Positions 35,828 to 44,495 of a DNA stretch of 64,000 nt are shown in pieces (within the stretch, counting starts at the first letter, position 1; every line of letters begins with the position of its first letter). Below the pieces are notes generated by a model, which saw only the letters and a program-made list of their open reading frames with translations, had not been told where the DNA came from and made no database searches. Made by a program: the position numbers and the translations under genes. The stretch is from Paenibacillus mellifer (lineage in GTDB: Bacteria > Bacillota > Bacilli > Paenibacillales > Paenibacillaceae), in NCBI RefSeq assembly GCF_023195895.1, contig NZ_JALPRK010000010.1:1-64000 (forward strand), written 5' to 3'.

Positions 35828-38107
35828 ATGAGTCAGCTCACTGGTGAGCAAGGATTAATGATGCATTGGGCTTTTGATGAAGGGGCCGGAAGAAGTGCTC
35901 TGGAACAGGTATCCCAATCGCGGGATGAGATTCAGTATGTATTGAATCAAGCCGAATTCACTGAACCCGCTGATCCGCAGTGGAGACAAGGAGTAGAAGG
36001 AAACGGGCTCCTGTTCGATGGATATTCAACTTCGATCGCCCGGCCAGCTAGTGAATTAGACAGGAATCAGGAGGCGGAGCCGTTGTCAGCCCTAAGCATA
36101 GGGGTGTGGGTGGCGCCACGCTCCTATGATTGGGGGTATGAAGGGAAACTGGCTGCTATTGTGAACCGTCACAACAGGGAATGCGAGCAGGGATATCTGC
36201 TTGGAATGTTCCGACACGGCCGCTGGTCCTTTCAGGTGGGGCTTGATCAAGGGGGCTGGAAGGAAGTTTGGTCACCGGACGGCGATGAGCTGCCAAAGCA
36301 TGAATGGTCCTACGTAAACGCTGTTTTTAATGGAGATCAAGGCGTAATCAAGCTGTACTTAAATGGCCGGAAAATTGCTTCGTCAGAGGTTCCTGTTGGA
36401 TCCCGAATGGTCGAGGCTGTAGGCACAGATTTGCTAATCGGCAAAAATAATCACAGCAGCCGATGGGCGGGAGTATTTCATCTCCAGATGTTCAGCGGGA
36501 TCCTGGATGAGCTGAAGATCTATCAACGGGCATTAAGTGAAGAAGAAATAGCCGCATCGTATCGGCAAGTGCTGGATTCCCTGTATGGCGGCATCAAACC
36601 TCAGGTGCCATATGATGAGCTTAAGCTGGATAGGACTCCGCTGTTGCTGGATCGGCATAGACCGCAGTATCATGCCAGCCCCCCTGCGCATTGGATGAAC
36701 GAACCGCATGCACCGATTTATTTTGAAGGGCAATATCATTTGTTTTATCAGCATAATCCGTTAGGGCCGTTCTTCTATCAGATCCATTGGGGACATTGGG
36801 TGAGTGAGGATCTCGTCCATTGGTGTGACCTTCCCGTAGCCCTGGCCCCTGAGAAGGATCAACTTGCCCCGGATGGAATTTGGTCAGGCAGTGCTACTTA
36901 TGATGCGGAGGGTTTGCCTGTATTGTTCTTTACAGCAGGCAATGACAGTGTTTCGCCTAATCAAGGCGTGGCTCTTGCTCGGAGTACGTATCCAGCCGAT
37001 GGAAACCCGGATTTGGTTCGTTGGGTCAAGCATCGGGAGCCGCTTATCGTACAGCAAAAAGGGATAGGGGCGTTTGGAGATTTTCGCGATCCGTTCGTTT
37101 GGAAGGACGATGACGGTTGGTATGCCTTGGTCGGATCGGGGATCGAAGGCGAAGGCGGGGCCGCGTTGGCCTTTGTTTCGAAGGATATGTTGAACTGGAC
37201 GTACAAAGGACCGTTTTTCCAAGCGGATCTTCAGAAGTATCCTTATCTTGGACCGATCTGGGAGCTTCCGGTGCTGCTCCCTCTTGGCACGGATAAGCAG
37301 GGGGAGAACAAGCACTTATTGTTGGTCAGTCCCGTGGGAGAAGGCGCGGATGTTGAGGTGTTTTACTGGATTGGGCGGTTGGTTAAGGAGGAGCTTTCGT
37401 TTATTCCAGATCAGGAGGAACCCGAGTTGATTGATGTTGGTGATTTCCATTTTACCGGCCCGAGCGGCATGGTGGACCCGAAGACCGGCAGAAAAATCAT
37501 CTTTACGATAGCCCAAGGGGACCGGACGTCCGAACTGGAATATCAATCGGGATGGGCCCATAACGCAGGGTTACCATTAAGCGTGTATTTACGGGATGAC
37601 GGACGGCTGGGAATCGAGCCGATCCAAGAATTGCAATCGCTGCGCGGAGAGAAGCGGCTGTCGCTTCGGGACAATTCGCTCGCCGAGGCGAATGAACGGC
37701 TCCAAGAGATTCAAGGCGACATGCTCGAGATTCAATTGGAAATCGAACCGGACAGCGCACGACAATTCGGAATCAAGCTCCGGCGGACCCCGGACGGGGA
37801 AGAAGAAACGCTGCTCTATTATGATTCGAAGGAATCGATGCTCCTGGTCGACCGAACGAAAACGACGCTGCATCCGGGAGAACGATGTGGAGGGATCCAG
37901 GGTGGCAAGCTGGAGCTCGCGGGCGAGAATTTGCGTCTGCACCTTTATCTGGACCGTTCCATGGTTGAAGCTTATGCCAACGGCCTAAAAAGCTTGACCA
38001 CTCGGGTCTATCCGAGCCGCAGGGATGCGCTGGGGCTGGAGATTTGGGGAGATCGAGAGCTCGTTGTGAGGTCGATGGAAGTGTGGGAAATGAAGTCGAT
38101 CTGGTAG
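35828..38107 (+). CDS. LamG-GH32 protein with Glu at the nucleophile position
   Basis: A 759-residue protein starting 4 bases after the fusion gene. Residues 10-250 form a LamG/concanavalin-like domain (LMMHWAFDEGAG, LSIGVWVAPR, LYLNGRKIASSEV, FSGILDELKIYQRALSEEEI). Residues 280-759 are GH32. The motif WMNDPNG is WMNEPHAP here (Trp289, Glu292), so the nucleophile Asp is replaced by Glu and the following Asn-Gly by His-Ala. The transition-state Asp421 (FRDP) and acid/base Glu479 (IWELP) remain, though WEC reads WEL. There is no signal peptide. It could be a fructosidase subgroup with different linkage specificity, such as levan-type or difructose anhydride substrates, or an enzyme of low activity. 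I cannot decide between these. Confidence 0.82.
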   Translation: MSQLTGEQGLMMHWAFDEGAGRSALEQVSQSRDEIQYVLNQAEFTEPADPQWRQGVEGNGLLFDGYSTSIARPASELDRNQEAEPLSALSIGVWVAPRSYDWGYEGKLAAIVNRHNRECEQGYLLGMFRHGRWSFQVGLDQGGWKEVWSPDGDELPKHEWSYVNAVFNGDQGVIKLYLNGRKIASSEVPVGSRMVEAVGTDLLIGKNNHSSRWAGVFHLQMFSGILDELKIYQRALSEEEIAASYRQVLDSLYGGIKPQVPYDELKLDRTPLLLDRHRPQYHASPPAHWMNEPHAPIYFEGQYHLFYQHNPLGPFFYQIHWGHWVSEDLVHWCDLPVALAPEKDQLAPDGIWSGSATYDAEGLPVLFFTAGNDSVSPNQGVALARSTYPADGNPDLVRWVKHREPLIVQQKGIGAFGDFRDPFVWKDDDGWYALVGSGIEGEGGAALAFVSKDMLNWTYKGPFFQADLQKYPYLGPIWELPVLLPLGTDKQGENKHLLLVSPVGEGADVEVFYWIGRLVKEELSFIPDQEEPELIDVGDFHFTGPSGMVDPKTGRKIIFTIAQGDRTSELEYQSGWAHNAGLPLSVYLRDDGRLGIEPIQELQSLRGEKRLSLRDNSLAEANERLQEIQGDMLEIQLEIEPDSARQFGIKLRRTPDGEEETLLYYDSKESMLLVDRTKTTLHPGERCGGIQGGKLELAGENLRLHLYLDRSMVEAYANGLKSLTTRVYPSRRDALGLEIWGDRELVVRSMEVWEMKSIW

Positions 38108-38140
38108 AGAGTATGGATAGGTTTGAAGTTTTGATAGGGA

Positions 38141-38166
38141 AGAGACCTGCCGGGCGGTAGGTCTCT
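38141..38166. terminator. Bidirectional terminator between GH32 and GH27 genes
   Basis: AGAGACCTGCC pairs with GGTAGGTCTCT around GGGC. It serves the convergent genes on both sides and abuts the stop codon of the minus-strand gene. Confidence 0.75.
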
Positions 38167-38167
38167 T

Positions 38168-39451
38168 TCATTCCAACCGATACAACCGCACTCCGTGCGG
38201 CGGTACCGTGGTAGATAGTTCACCTGAAACCGTTAGCTCGGCCGCCGCTCCACTCCATAGCTCAGTTCCTGCTGAAGCACCTGCCTGACCGAGCTGGTCC
38301 AAAGGGAGTTCCAACGACAGCGGGCTATCGCCGAGGTTGAAAACAGCGGCATACCCAAATCCCTCAGGATGTTCAGCTGTCCAAACGATAAGGTCACCTT
38401 CACGAATCGCTTCCCTGGCTCCGCGACTCTCCCGGTGCATGCGCAGCACCTCATGATTAGTTATCAGCGACAGAGTCCATTCATCGTTATCCTTTAATTC
38501 TCCGCCAAAGATGAGCGGAGAGCGGAAGATGCTCCAAAGCGACATCATCGTCAATTGCTCGTCTCGGGTGAACCGGGTCCAGCGGTCTGCCCCGCCGCCA
38601 TCCACCGAGCGTATGCCGATGTGACCGAGCGGCAGCATGTCGCAGTCCGGCCATGAGCCGGCTTGCGGTATACCCTGCCAAGCCCGGCAGCGGTCGAACA
38701 TGTCCCGCAGAAGCGGCCACTGATCCCAGAAATCATCCGTCATCCGCCACATGTTGGCGTGCTCGGTGAAGAAAGCCGAGGATTCCACCGGAGCCGGTCC
38801 AGGGGACAGGCTTAGCACCATGGATCGGCCGCAGCGCCTGATTGCTTCGGAAATCATCGCGATTTCCGGTTGGTGGGTGCCATACAGTCTGGAAGCCGCA
38901 ATATCGTCCACCTTTACCAGGTCAACGCCCCAGGAAGCGTATAACTCAAAGAGCGAATCATAATAGGCTTGCGCCCCTTCCTTTGAGGCATCCACGCCGT
39001 ACATATCCGTATTCCAAGGACAGATGGAGTTCGTATGCGCAATGTCCCGCGCGGTCGCGGTTGTGCCCAGAATGGGCGTGGCGGCATGAACGGCTTGGCG
39101 CGGGATCCCACGCATAATATGAATGCCGAATTGCAGCCCCAGGTTATGTACATAATCAGCCAAAGGCCTGAAACCTAAACCACCGGCCGCGGAGGGAAAG
39201 CGGTTCTCAGCCGGCATGAGCCGGGAGTAATTGTCCATTACGAGGGGTACAAATGGCCGATACTGCGAGGAATGGGCATCCGGTTCATACCATTGAATAT
39301 CGACAGTGATATAGTTCCAGCCAAAGGGTTTGAGATGCTTCGCCATATATTCCGCATTGCCTCGAATTTCCTCTTCCGTCACGGCCGCGCCATAGCAGTC
39401 CCAGCTGTTCCAGCCCAGCGGCGGTGTAGATGCAACAAGCTGATGGTCCAT
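38168..39451 (-). CDS. GH27-family glycosidase (alpha-galactosidase-like)
   Basis: A 427-residue cytoplasmic enzyme. The GH27 opening PPLGWNSWDCYG and GWNYITVDIQWYEP are clear. The nucleophile is expected at Asp182 in DLVKVDD, and the acid/base in WRMTDDFWDQ at Asp239/240. FRSPLIFGGEL and LRMHRESRGAREAI belong to the end of the barrel, and a small beta domain follows. GH27 covers alpha-galactosidases, alpha-N-acetylgalactosaminidases and beta-L-arabinopyranosidases; the exact substrate is open. Removing alpha-galactose from raffinose-type sugars would fit beside the fructosidases, but this is inference. AAAGGAG precedes the ATG. A decayed LacI-like fragment lies upstream, possibly its former regulator. 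Confidence 0.87.
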   Translation of the reverse strand: MDHQLVASTPPLGWNSWDCYGAAVTEEEIRGNAEYMAKHLKPFGWNYITVDIQWYEPDAHSSQYRPFVPLVMDNYSRLMPAENRFPSAAGGLGFRPLADYVHNLGLQFGIHIMRGIPRQAVHAATPILGTTATARDIAHTNSICPWNTDMYGVDASKEGAQAYYDSLFELYASWGVDLVKVDDIAASRLYGTHQPEIAMISEAIRRCGRSMVLSLSPGPAPVESSAFFTEHANMWRMTDDFWDQWPLLRDMFDRCRAWQGIPQAGSWPDCDMLPLGHIGIRSVDGGGADRWTRFTRDEQLTMMSLWSIFRSPLIFGGELKDNDEWTLSLITNHEVLRMHRESRGAREAIREGDLIVWTAEHPEGFGYAAVFNLGDSPLSLELPLDQLGQAGASAGTELWSGAAAELTVSGELSTTVPPHGVRLYRLE

Positions 39452-39497
39452 ATCATAAGCTCCTTTACTTTACAGATGATTATTGCTCTGTTCACGT

Positions 39498-39740
39498 TCA
39501 TCTTAATAAGGGGAGTAGTACGATATCTATAGTAACTTTACAACGAGGATAGTAAGGTCCATCATTCTGCTCTAAACCGTCCCATCGATAGGAAGGATCA
39601 GTAATGGAATCAGAACCGGCAGCAAATAACACGCATAATGGGAGCTCTTTATTTTTCAACAAACTGGAAGCCATTTCCTTTGGCGATGTCCATAGGGATC
39701 CTCCTTCAGAACATGAATAACCCTGCCAAGGGATTGGAAC
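39498..39740 (-). pseudogene. Possible remnant of a LacI-type regulator ligand domain
   Basis: This minus-strand open frame lacks a start with a suitable ribosome-binding site and any HTH. Its translation contains GYSCSEGG, EMASSLLKNKELPLCVLFAA and GSDSIT, which resemble the LacI-family run G-x-E-AM-x-LL-x-ELP-AVFAASDSIA-G. It then reads RWDGLEQNDGPYYPRCKVTI, loosely like the late GFDDIE and TYP-LTTV segments, with most of the sequence between missing. A strong AGGAGG at 39700-39706 leads only into a 14-codon frame. I read it as a deletion-scarred relic upstream of the GH27 gene. It could also be a short unrelated protein. The rest of 39452-39782 holds nothing I recognise. Confidence 0.35.
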
Positions 39741-39782
39741 GATAAGGTTATTATCCCATAACTTTAAAGGAGAAAAAATACG

Positions 39783-40631
39783 GTGGATAAACAAATGGAG
39801 TACGGGAGCGACTATAAATATATCCCTGCATCTTCGGTTAGGAGTGGTCTGGGCGTTGAGGTGCTGCCGGATTTATATTGCCATACTCTCCAAATCGTGA
39901 ACATTTGCCTTGTTGGAGCTCCGAGCGCGAAGGAATTTGTGCTGGTAGATGCAGGCATGCCTGGATCGGCGGATGAAATCATCTCCGTTACGGAAGCTCG
40001 CTATGGAGCAGGTAACCGCCCCAAAGCCATCCTGCTGACGCATGGTCATTTTGACCATGTGGGCGCGGTAATCGAGCTGGTTAAGCACTGGAACGTTCCT
40101 GTGTACGCCCATGAACTCGAAATCCCTTATTTGACGGGGCAAAAGAGTTATCCGGCACCGGATCCGAGCGTTGAAGGCGGCATGGTTGCGAAAATATCCG
40201 CGATGTTCCCCAATGAGCCGATTAACTTGGGGAATCATGTTCAACTTCTTCCGTCTGATGGAGGCGTGCCGTATTTGGACGGTTTTCGTTGGATTCACAC
40301 CCCGGGGCACACGCCAGGTCAGGTGTCATTGTTCAGAGACAACGACCGCACCTTGATTGCGGCGGATGCGTTCGTAACGGTTAGACAGGATTCATTGTAC
40401 AAGGTGTTAACGCAGGAAATGGAAATCAGCGGACCGCCCAGATACCTAACTACTGACTGGGAGGCCGCTTGGGAATCTGTCAGGAAGCTAGCTGCCTTAC
40501 AACCTACCGTTGCGGTTACCGGTCATGGCCGGCCCGTAGCTGGCCAGGAATTGACGAACGGCTTGCAGAAATTAGCGAACGAGTTCGACCGCATCGCTAT
40601 CCCGGATTACGGGAAATACATTAAACATTAA
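39783..40631 (+). CDS. Metallo-beta-lactamase-fold hydrolase
   Basis: A 282-residue protein of the MBL superfamily. The metal motif THGHFDHVG gives His87, His89, Asp91 and His92. Further ligands are expected in HTPGHTPGQVSLF and IAADAF. There is no signal peptide, so it is probably a cytoplasmic thioesterase-, lactonase- or glyoxalase-II-like enzyme. The start is a GTG preceded by AAAGGAG. It is a lone gene between the GH27 region and a strong bidirectional terminator. The substrate is unknown. Confidence 0.85.
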   Translation: MDKQMEYGSDYKYIPASSVRSGLGVEVLPDLYCHTLQIVNICLVGAPSAKEFVLVDAGMPGSADEIISVTEARYGAGNRPKAILLTHGHFDHVGAVIELVKHWNVPVYAHELEIPYLTGQKSYPAPDPSVEGGMVAKISAMFPNEPINLGNHVQLLPSDGGVPYLDGFRWIHTPGHTPGQVSLFRDNDRTLIAADAFVTVRQDSLYKVLTQEMEISGPPRYLTTDWEAAWESVRKLAALQPTVAVTGHGRPVAGQELTNGLQKLANEFDRIAIPDYGKYIKH

Positions 40632-40632
40632 T

Positions 40633-40679
40633 CCAACGAAAAGAACCCCGCCGATGTCTGGCGGGGTTCTTTTCGTTGG
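40633..40679. terminator. Bidirectional terminator with a perfect 20-bp stem
   Basis: Bases 40633-40652 pair without mismatch with 40660-40679 across a 7-base loop (GATGTCT). The core is GAACCCCGCC with GGCGGGGTTC, flanked by A and T tracts on both sides. It separates the convergent MBL and response-regulator genes. Confidence 0.92.
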
Positions 40680-40685
40680 TAAATA

Positions 40686-41471
40686 TTAAGGTGAGGACGA
40701 TCCGCATCTTCTCCGATATTCCGTCGGCGTCATCCCCGTCACTCGCTTATACGCGTTGCTGAAATAGGCGAGGTCGGAGTAGCCGACCCTTTCGGCGATT
40801 TCGGAGATGCGCATCGAGGTCTGGGCCAGCAGTTGCTTGGCCCGGGCCATTCGCTGTTCCAGGACGTAGTCGATGAAGTTCATGTTCATTTGCTGCTTGA
40901 ACAATTGGCTTAAATATGACGGATTTAAATGCACCTGCGCCGCTACTTCCTGCAGGGAGACATCGCCGGGCAGGGCAGCGTCGATGTAACGGACGGCTTG
41001 CCGGATCGGTGATTCCGTCATCTCCTCCGGCAGCACACCCCAAGCGGGTAGACGGGTCCCGGCGGTAGTTGGCGGCTCGGTATCATTACCTTTGGTTTTC
41101 GCCAGGCGATCCAGAATCGAACCCAGACAACGGCTCATATCTTCCACCTCCACCGGCTTCAGCAGGTAGTCCGCGACTTGGGCGCGCAGGGCGAATTGTA
41201 AGTAGGGGAAGTCGTCATAACCGCTGATCATGACGACCTCCGGCGGATTCGCCCGCTCGCGAAGCGCCTGAACCAAGGCGATCCCGTCCATGACGGGCAT
41301 CCTCACGTCGGTCATGACCACGTCCGCTTCGTGGTTCGCCAGCCATTCCAGCGCCTCCTGGCCGTTCGCGCATTCCCGGACGATCCGGCAGGGTTGGCCG
41401 CAGCGTTCAATGACCTTGCGCAAGGCGGTGCGTACCCAACGTTCATCGTCGACTAGCAAAATGCTGGACAT
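40686..41471 (-). CDS. YesN-type response regulator of the TRAP operon
   Basis: About 261 residues: receiver domain with MSSILLVDDERWVRTAL, phospho-acceptor Asp55 in VVMTDVRMP and Lys in LLKPVE. A short linker joins it directly to a double AraC-type helix-turn-helix (VSLQEVAAQVHLNPSYLSQL, MRISEIAERVGYSDLAYFSN). It lacks the long middle domain of the regulator at 8893. The frame opens at 41501, but GGGAGGGAGG lies before the ATG at 41471. It follows its kinase by 46 bases and is last in the operon dctQ-dctM-dctP-kinase-regulator. Confidence 0.9.
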   Translation of the reverse strand: MSSILLVDDERWVRTALRKVIERCGQPCRIVRECANGQEALEWLANHEADVVMTDVRMPVMDGIALVQALRERANPPEVVMISGYDDFPYLQFALRAQVADYLLKPVEVEDMSRCLGSILDRLAKTKGNDTEPPTTAGTRLPAWGVLPEEMTESPIRQAVRYIDAALPGDVSLQEVAAQVHLNPSYLSQLFKQQMNMNFIDYVLEQRMARAKQLLAQTSMRISEIAERVGYSDLAYFSNAYKRVTGMTPTEYRRRCGSSSP

Positions 41472-41517
41472 CGCGCTTCCTCCCTCCCAATAGTTTGTCA
41501 CTAGCCTCCATACACAG

Positions 41518-43350
41518 CTATGCGGCGTTCTGCGGCTGCATAGGAAGACGCAGCGTCACGCAGGTGCCGTCCCCGGGCACGCTTTGGATGCTCATCCCGA
41601 AGTCATCGCCGAACAAGCGAACGATCCGGCGGTGAACGTTAAGAAGGCCAATATGCTCGCCGTCATGTTCCGCATCGTCCTCCCGGAGACGTCCGCGGAT
41701 CCATGCGAGCCGTTCTTCGGACATGCCGGAGCCCGTATCCTCGACGACGATAAACCAAGCTCCCGCAGGGTCCATCCGGGCGGAGATCCGAATGCTGCAT
41801 ATCCCGCCGCCCCGTTCGAAACCGTGGACGATGCAATTTTCCACGAGGGGCTGCAGCGAAAATTTCGGCATCGGCTGATCCAGCAGCTGTGCCGGAACGG
41901 CGAATTCATAATCCAAACGATCCTCGAATCGAAACTTCTGGATTCGGAGATAAGTCTCGCAGATCTCCAGTTCATCCTCCAGGCAGACGCAGGGGGATGG
42001 ATTCCGTAAATTGTAGCGGAGCATTCGAGCCAGGGCGGAGGCCATATCCGAAATATCGTCCATGCTTTGCTCCAGCGCCATGCCGCGGATCGTTTCCAGC
42101 GCGTTATATAGGAAATGCGGATTGATTTGCGCGTGCAGCACCTTGAGCTCCATTTCCTTTTGCTGCAATGTCATCTCCGTTTCTTTCAGCCGGGAGATGT
42201 AGATCTGCTCCAGCAGCTCGCTTAAGTTCCTGACCATTTTGTTAAACCCGTGGGTCAGCAGGCCCAGCTCGTCTTTGGACGTCACCGACGCCGTTTTCGT
42301 AAAATCGCCCAGTTCCACGCGCTTCATCAGACGTTGCAATTGGCGAACCGGTTTGATGATGCTGGAGGCCAGCCCGATGCCAAATCCGTAAGCCAACCCC
42401 AGTGTTACGATGATCGTGATGAGGATTGTCCTTCCGATATAACCGATGCCTGCCGTTAATTCGCGGTAGGACACCGATGTGGCCAGCGTCCATCCCAAGA
42501 AAGGGGAATGGCTATAAGTCAGGAAGTCCTTGCCGCCATTGGCGCCGGCAGAGGGAACCGAACCGCTGTCCGACCGCTGCATCCAGCTTTCCCCTTCCAG
42601 ATTCGCCTTGCGGCCGAGCAAAGACAGGTCGGGGTGGTAGACGTAATGACCCTGCGAATCCAGGATGAACATATAACCGGTCTGGCCGATGGTCACGAGA
42701 TCGGCGATCTCTTGAAACCGCTTGTAATTGACGTCGATCACCAGCATGCCAATCGGCTCCAGCGTGCTGGGGCTGACGAGCCGTTTGACGATGGAAATGA
42801 CCGGTTCGTCATGGTCGGCCCATTTGATGACCCGGCTGACCAGGATCGCCTCCCCGTTTGCCGGGGCCGATTTGAACCAATACTCCTCCATGAGGGGAGC
42901 CATCGGCTCCACGCTGTCGTCTCCCCGCAGATCCAGAATCAGGATTTCCCCCAGAAACACGCTGATATTCGAAATATCCGATCGGGAAAAAGCGGAGGTA
43001 CGCAATAGCTGCATCACCGGCTCCCGGATGCCGGACTGATCCACTTCCTCCAGGCTGTTCATTTTCACGAGTTTTCCCATCACGGGGTCGTTGTTCATTT
43101 TCAAGGCGGTGATCTCAACATCCCGGACGTAATATTCAACATGGGCTTTCACCTGCTCGATGATCTGCAGGCTGTATTCTCGGGCTTCATGCTGCAGGAC
43201 CCCGGAGGACCGTTGGTAGGAGATCACGCCCACCGCCAGGAGAGGAATAATGACGAGAATGGCCGAAAAGACGAGCAGCCTGACGCTAAGCGGACGATCC
43301 CTAAGAAATATGGCGTGCATGAAACGAGATGGTGTTTTGCCCCAGAACAT
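41518..43350 (-). CDS. YesM-type sensor kinase of the TRAP operon
   Basis: A 610-residue kinase. One membrane helix is near 24-45 (LLVFSAILVIIPLLAVGVIS), and a dCache-like outside sensor fills about 50-300, with a typical QTGYMFILDSQGHYVYHPD signature. A second helix is near 305-330, then HAMP (SIIKPVRQLQRLMKRVELGD). The phospho-acceptor is His412 in QINPHFLYNALE. The ATPase domain shows PLVENCIVHG, VVEDTGSGMSEE and HIGLLNVHRRI. Its place downstream of dctP suggests that it senses the transported acid or the loaded binding protein. Confidence 0.9.
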   Translation of the reverse strand: MFWGKTPSRFMHAIFLRDRPLSVRLLVFSAILVIIPLLAVGVISYQRSSGVLQHEAREYSLQIIEQVKAHVEYYVRDVEITALKMNNDPVMGKLVKMNSLEEVDQSGIREPVMQLLRTSAFSRSDISNISVFLGEILILDLRGDDSVEPMAPLMEEYWFKSAPANGEAILVSRVIKWADHDEPVISIVKRLVSPSTLEPIGMLVIDVNYKRFQEIADLVTIGQTGYMFILDSQGHYVYHPDLSLLGRKANLEGESWMQRSDSGSVPSAGANGGKDFLTYSHSPFLGWTLATSVSYRELTAGIGYIGRTILITIIVTLGLAYGFGIGLASSIIKPVRQLQRLMKRVELGDFTKTASVTSKDELGLLTHGFNKMVRNLSELLEQIYISRLKETEMTLQQKEMELKVLHAQINPHFLYNALETIRGMALEQSMDDISDMASALARMLRYNLRNPSPCVCLEDELEICETYLRIQKFRFEDRLDYEFAVPAQLLDQPMPKFSLQPLVENCIVHGFERGGGICSIRISARMDPAGAWFIVVEDTGSGMSEERLAWIRGRLREDDAEHDGEHIGLLNVHRRIVRLFGDDFGMSIQSVPGDGTCVTLRLPMQPQNAA

Positions 43351-43378
43351 GGCCGGCAGCTCCCTTTAAGCTTAAGCG

Positions 43379-44428
43379 TTATTTCGTTTTGGCGTTTTCG
43401 ATGGCCCCGAGAATATCCTGGAACTCCGAACGATATTCTTCGATCATGGGTTTAACCGCTTCCTGCCAAGGCTTCAAATCGGTAACCTCTGTGACGGTAA
43501 CACCTGCCGCGCGAACCTTATCCTCGGATTCCTTCTCAAATTTCTTCCATTGCTCACGCTGATAGGCAATCGATTCCGTTGCCGCTTCTTGGATCGCCTG
43601 TTTATCCTCGTCGGACAGTTTATCCCAGGTCACCTTGCTGGCCATTAGCACTTCCGGTACGCGTTGATGCGCATCGAGGATATAATATTTCGCCTGTTCA
43701 AAATGCTTGGAGGTGTAGTAGCTGGGCCAGTTATTCTCGGCGCCGTCAATCACACCGGTCTGCAGGGAGTTGAACACGTCCCCGTAAGGCATCGGTGTAG
43801 CGCTGGCCCCCAGGGCTTCCATCAGATCGATATTCACTTTATTCTGAATCACGCGAATCTTCATCCCTTTTAAATCTTCGATGTTGGTGACCGGCTTGCG
43901 CGTATAGAAGCTGCGGGCGCCGGAGTCGTAGTACGCCAGCCCCACGAATTTGGAATCGCTTAAGCCTTCGAGCATTTGCTTGGCTTCCGGTCCGTTTAGG
44001 AAGTTCCATTCATGTTCTTCGCTTTCAAAAATATAAGGCAGGCTGAACACGCCAAACGCTTTGTTGAATTCAGCCAACGGTCCGGTGCTGACGCGGGTAA
44101 ATTCGATGGCACCCAATTGCACCTGTTCGATGACGGCTTTCTCCTCGCCAAGCTGGGCGGAAGGGAACACCTCGATCTTGATGCGTCCGTTTGTCTTCTC
44201 ATGGACGAGCTCCGCGAACTTCTTATCCCCCAGCGTTGTCGGATAATCCGCGGGATGGGACTCCGCTAGCCGGAACGTATAGGTGGGCTGCTTTGCCGCT
44301 TCTCCGGAGGGGGCGGCGGACTCGTTCCCGCGGGTACCTGAATTCGCTGCGCCGCAGCCGGCGAGCAGGGCGGCAACGGCGATTACCGCAGCAATTAAAC
44401 TTGTAAACGACCTTTTTTTCATGGACAT
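43379..44428 (-). CDS. TRAP transporter substrate-binding lipoprotein (DctP family)
   Basis: A 349-residue binding protein. The signal peptide ends in the lipobox LLAGC with Cys25, so it is membrane-anchored rather than free. DctP hallmarks are FRLAESHPADYPTTLG, EVFPSAQLGEEKAVIEQVQL, and LKGMKIRVIQNKVNIDLMEA, whose Arg normally clamps the ligand carboxylate. NSLQTGVIDGAENNWPSYYT follows. Such proteins bind C4-dicarboxylates, uronates or other sugar acids; the ligand cannot be set from sequence. The start is ATG 44428 or 44422; AGGAGG precedes both. Confidence 0.92.
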   Translation of the reverse strand: MSMKKRSFTSLIAAVIAVAALLAGCGAANSGTRGNESAAPSGEAAKQPTYTFRLAESHPADYPTTLGDKKFAELVHEKTNGRIKIEVFPSAQLGEEKAVIEQVQLGAIEFTRVSTGPLAEFNKAFGVFSLPYIFESEEHEWNFLNGPEAKQMLEGLSDSKFVGLAYYDSGARSFYTRKPVTNIEDLKGMKIRVIQNKVNIDLMEALGASATPMPYGDVFNSLQTGVIDGAENNWPSYYTSKHFEQAKYYILDAHQRVPEVLMASKVTWDKLSDEDKQAIQEAATESIAYQREQWKKFEKESEDKVRAAGVTVTEVTDLKPWQEAVKPMIEEYRSEFQDILGAIENAKTK

Positions 44429-44495
44429 TCCTACCTCCTATTTTTTCTATGCTCGATCTATCAATTTCATGCAAAAAAGCGAGATTCACCCCGGG

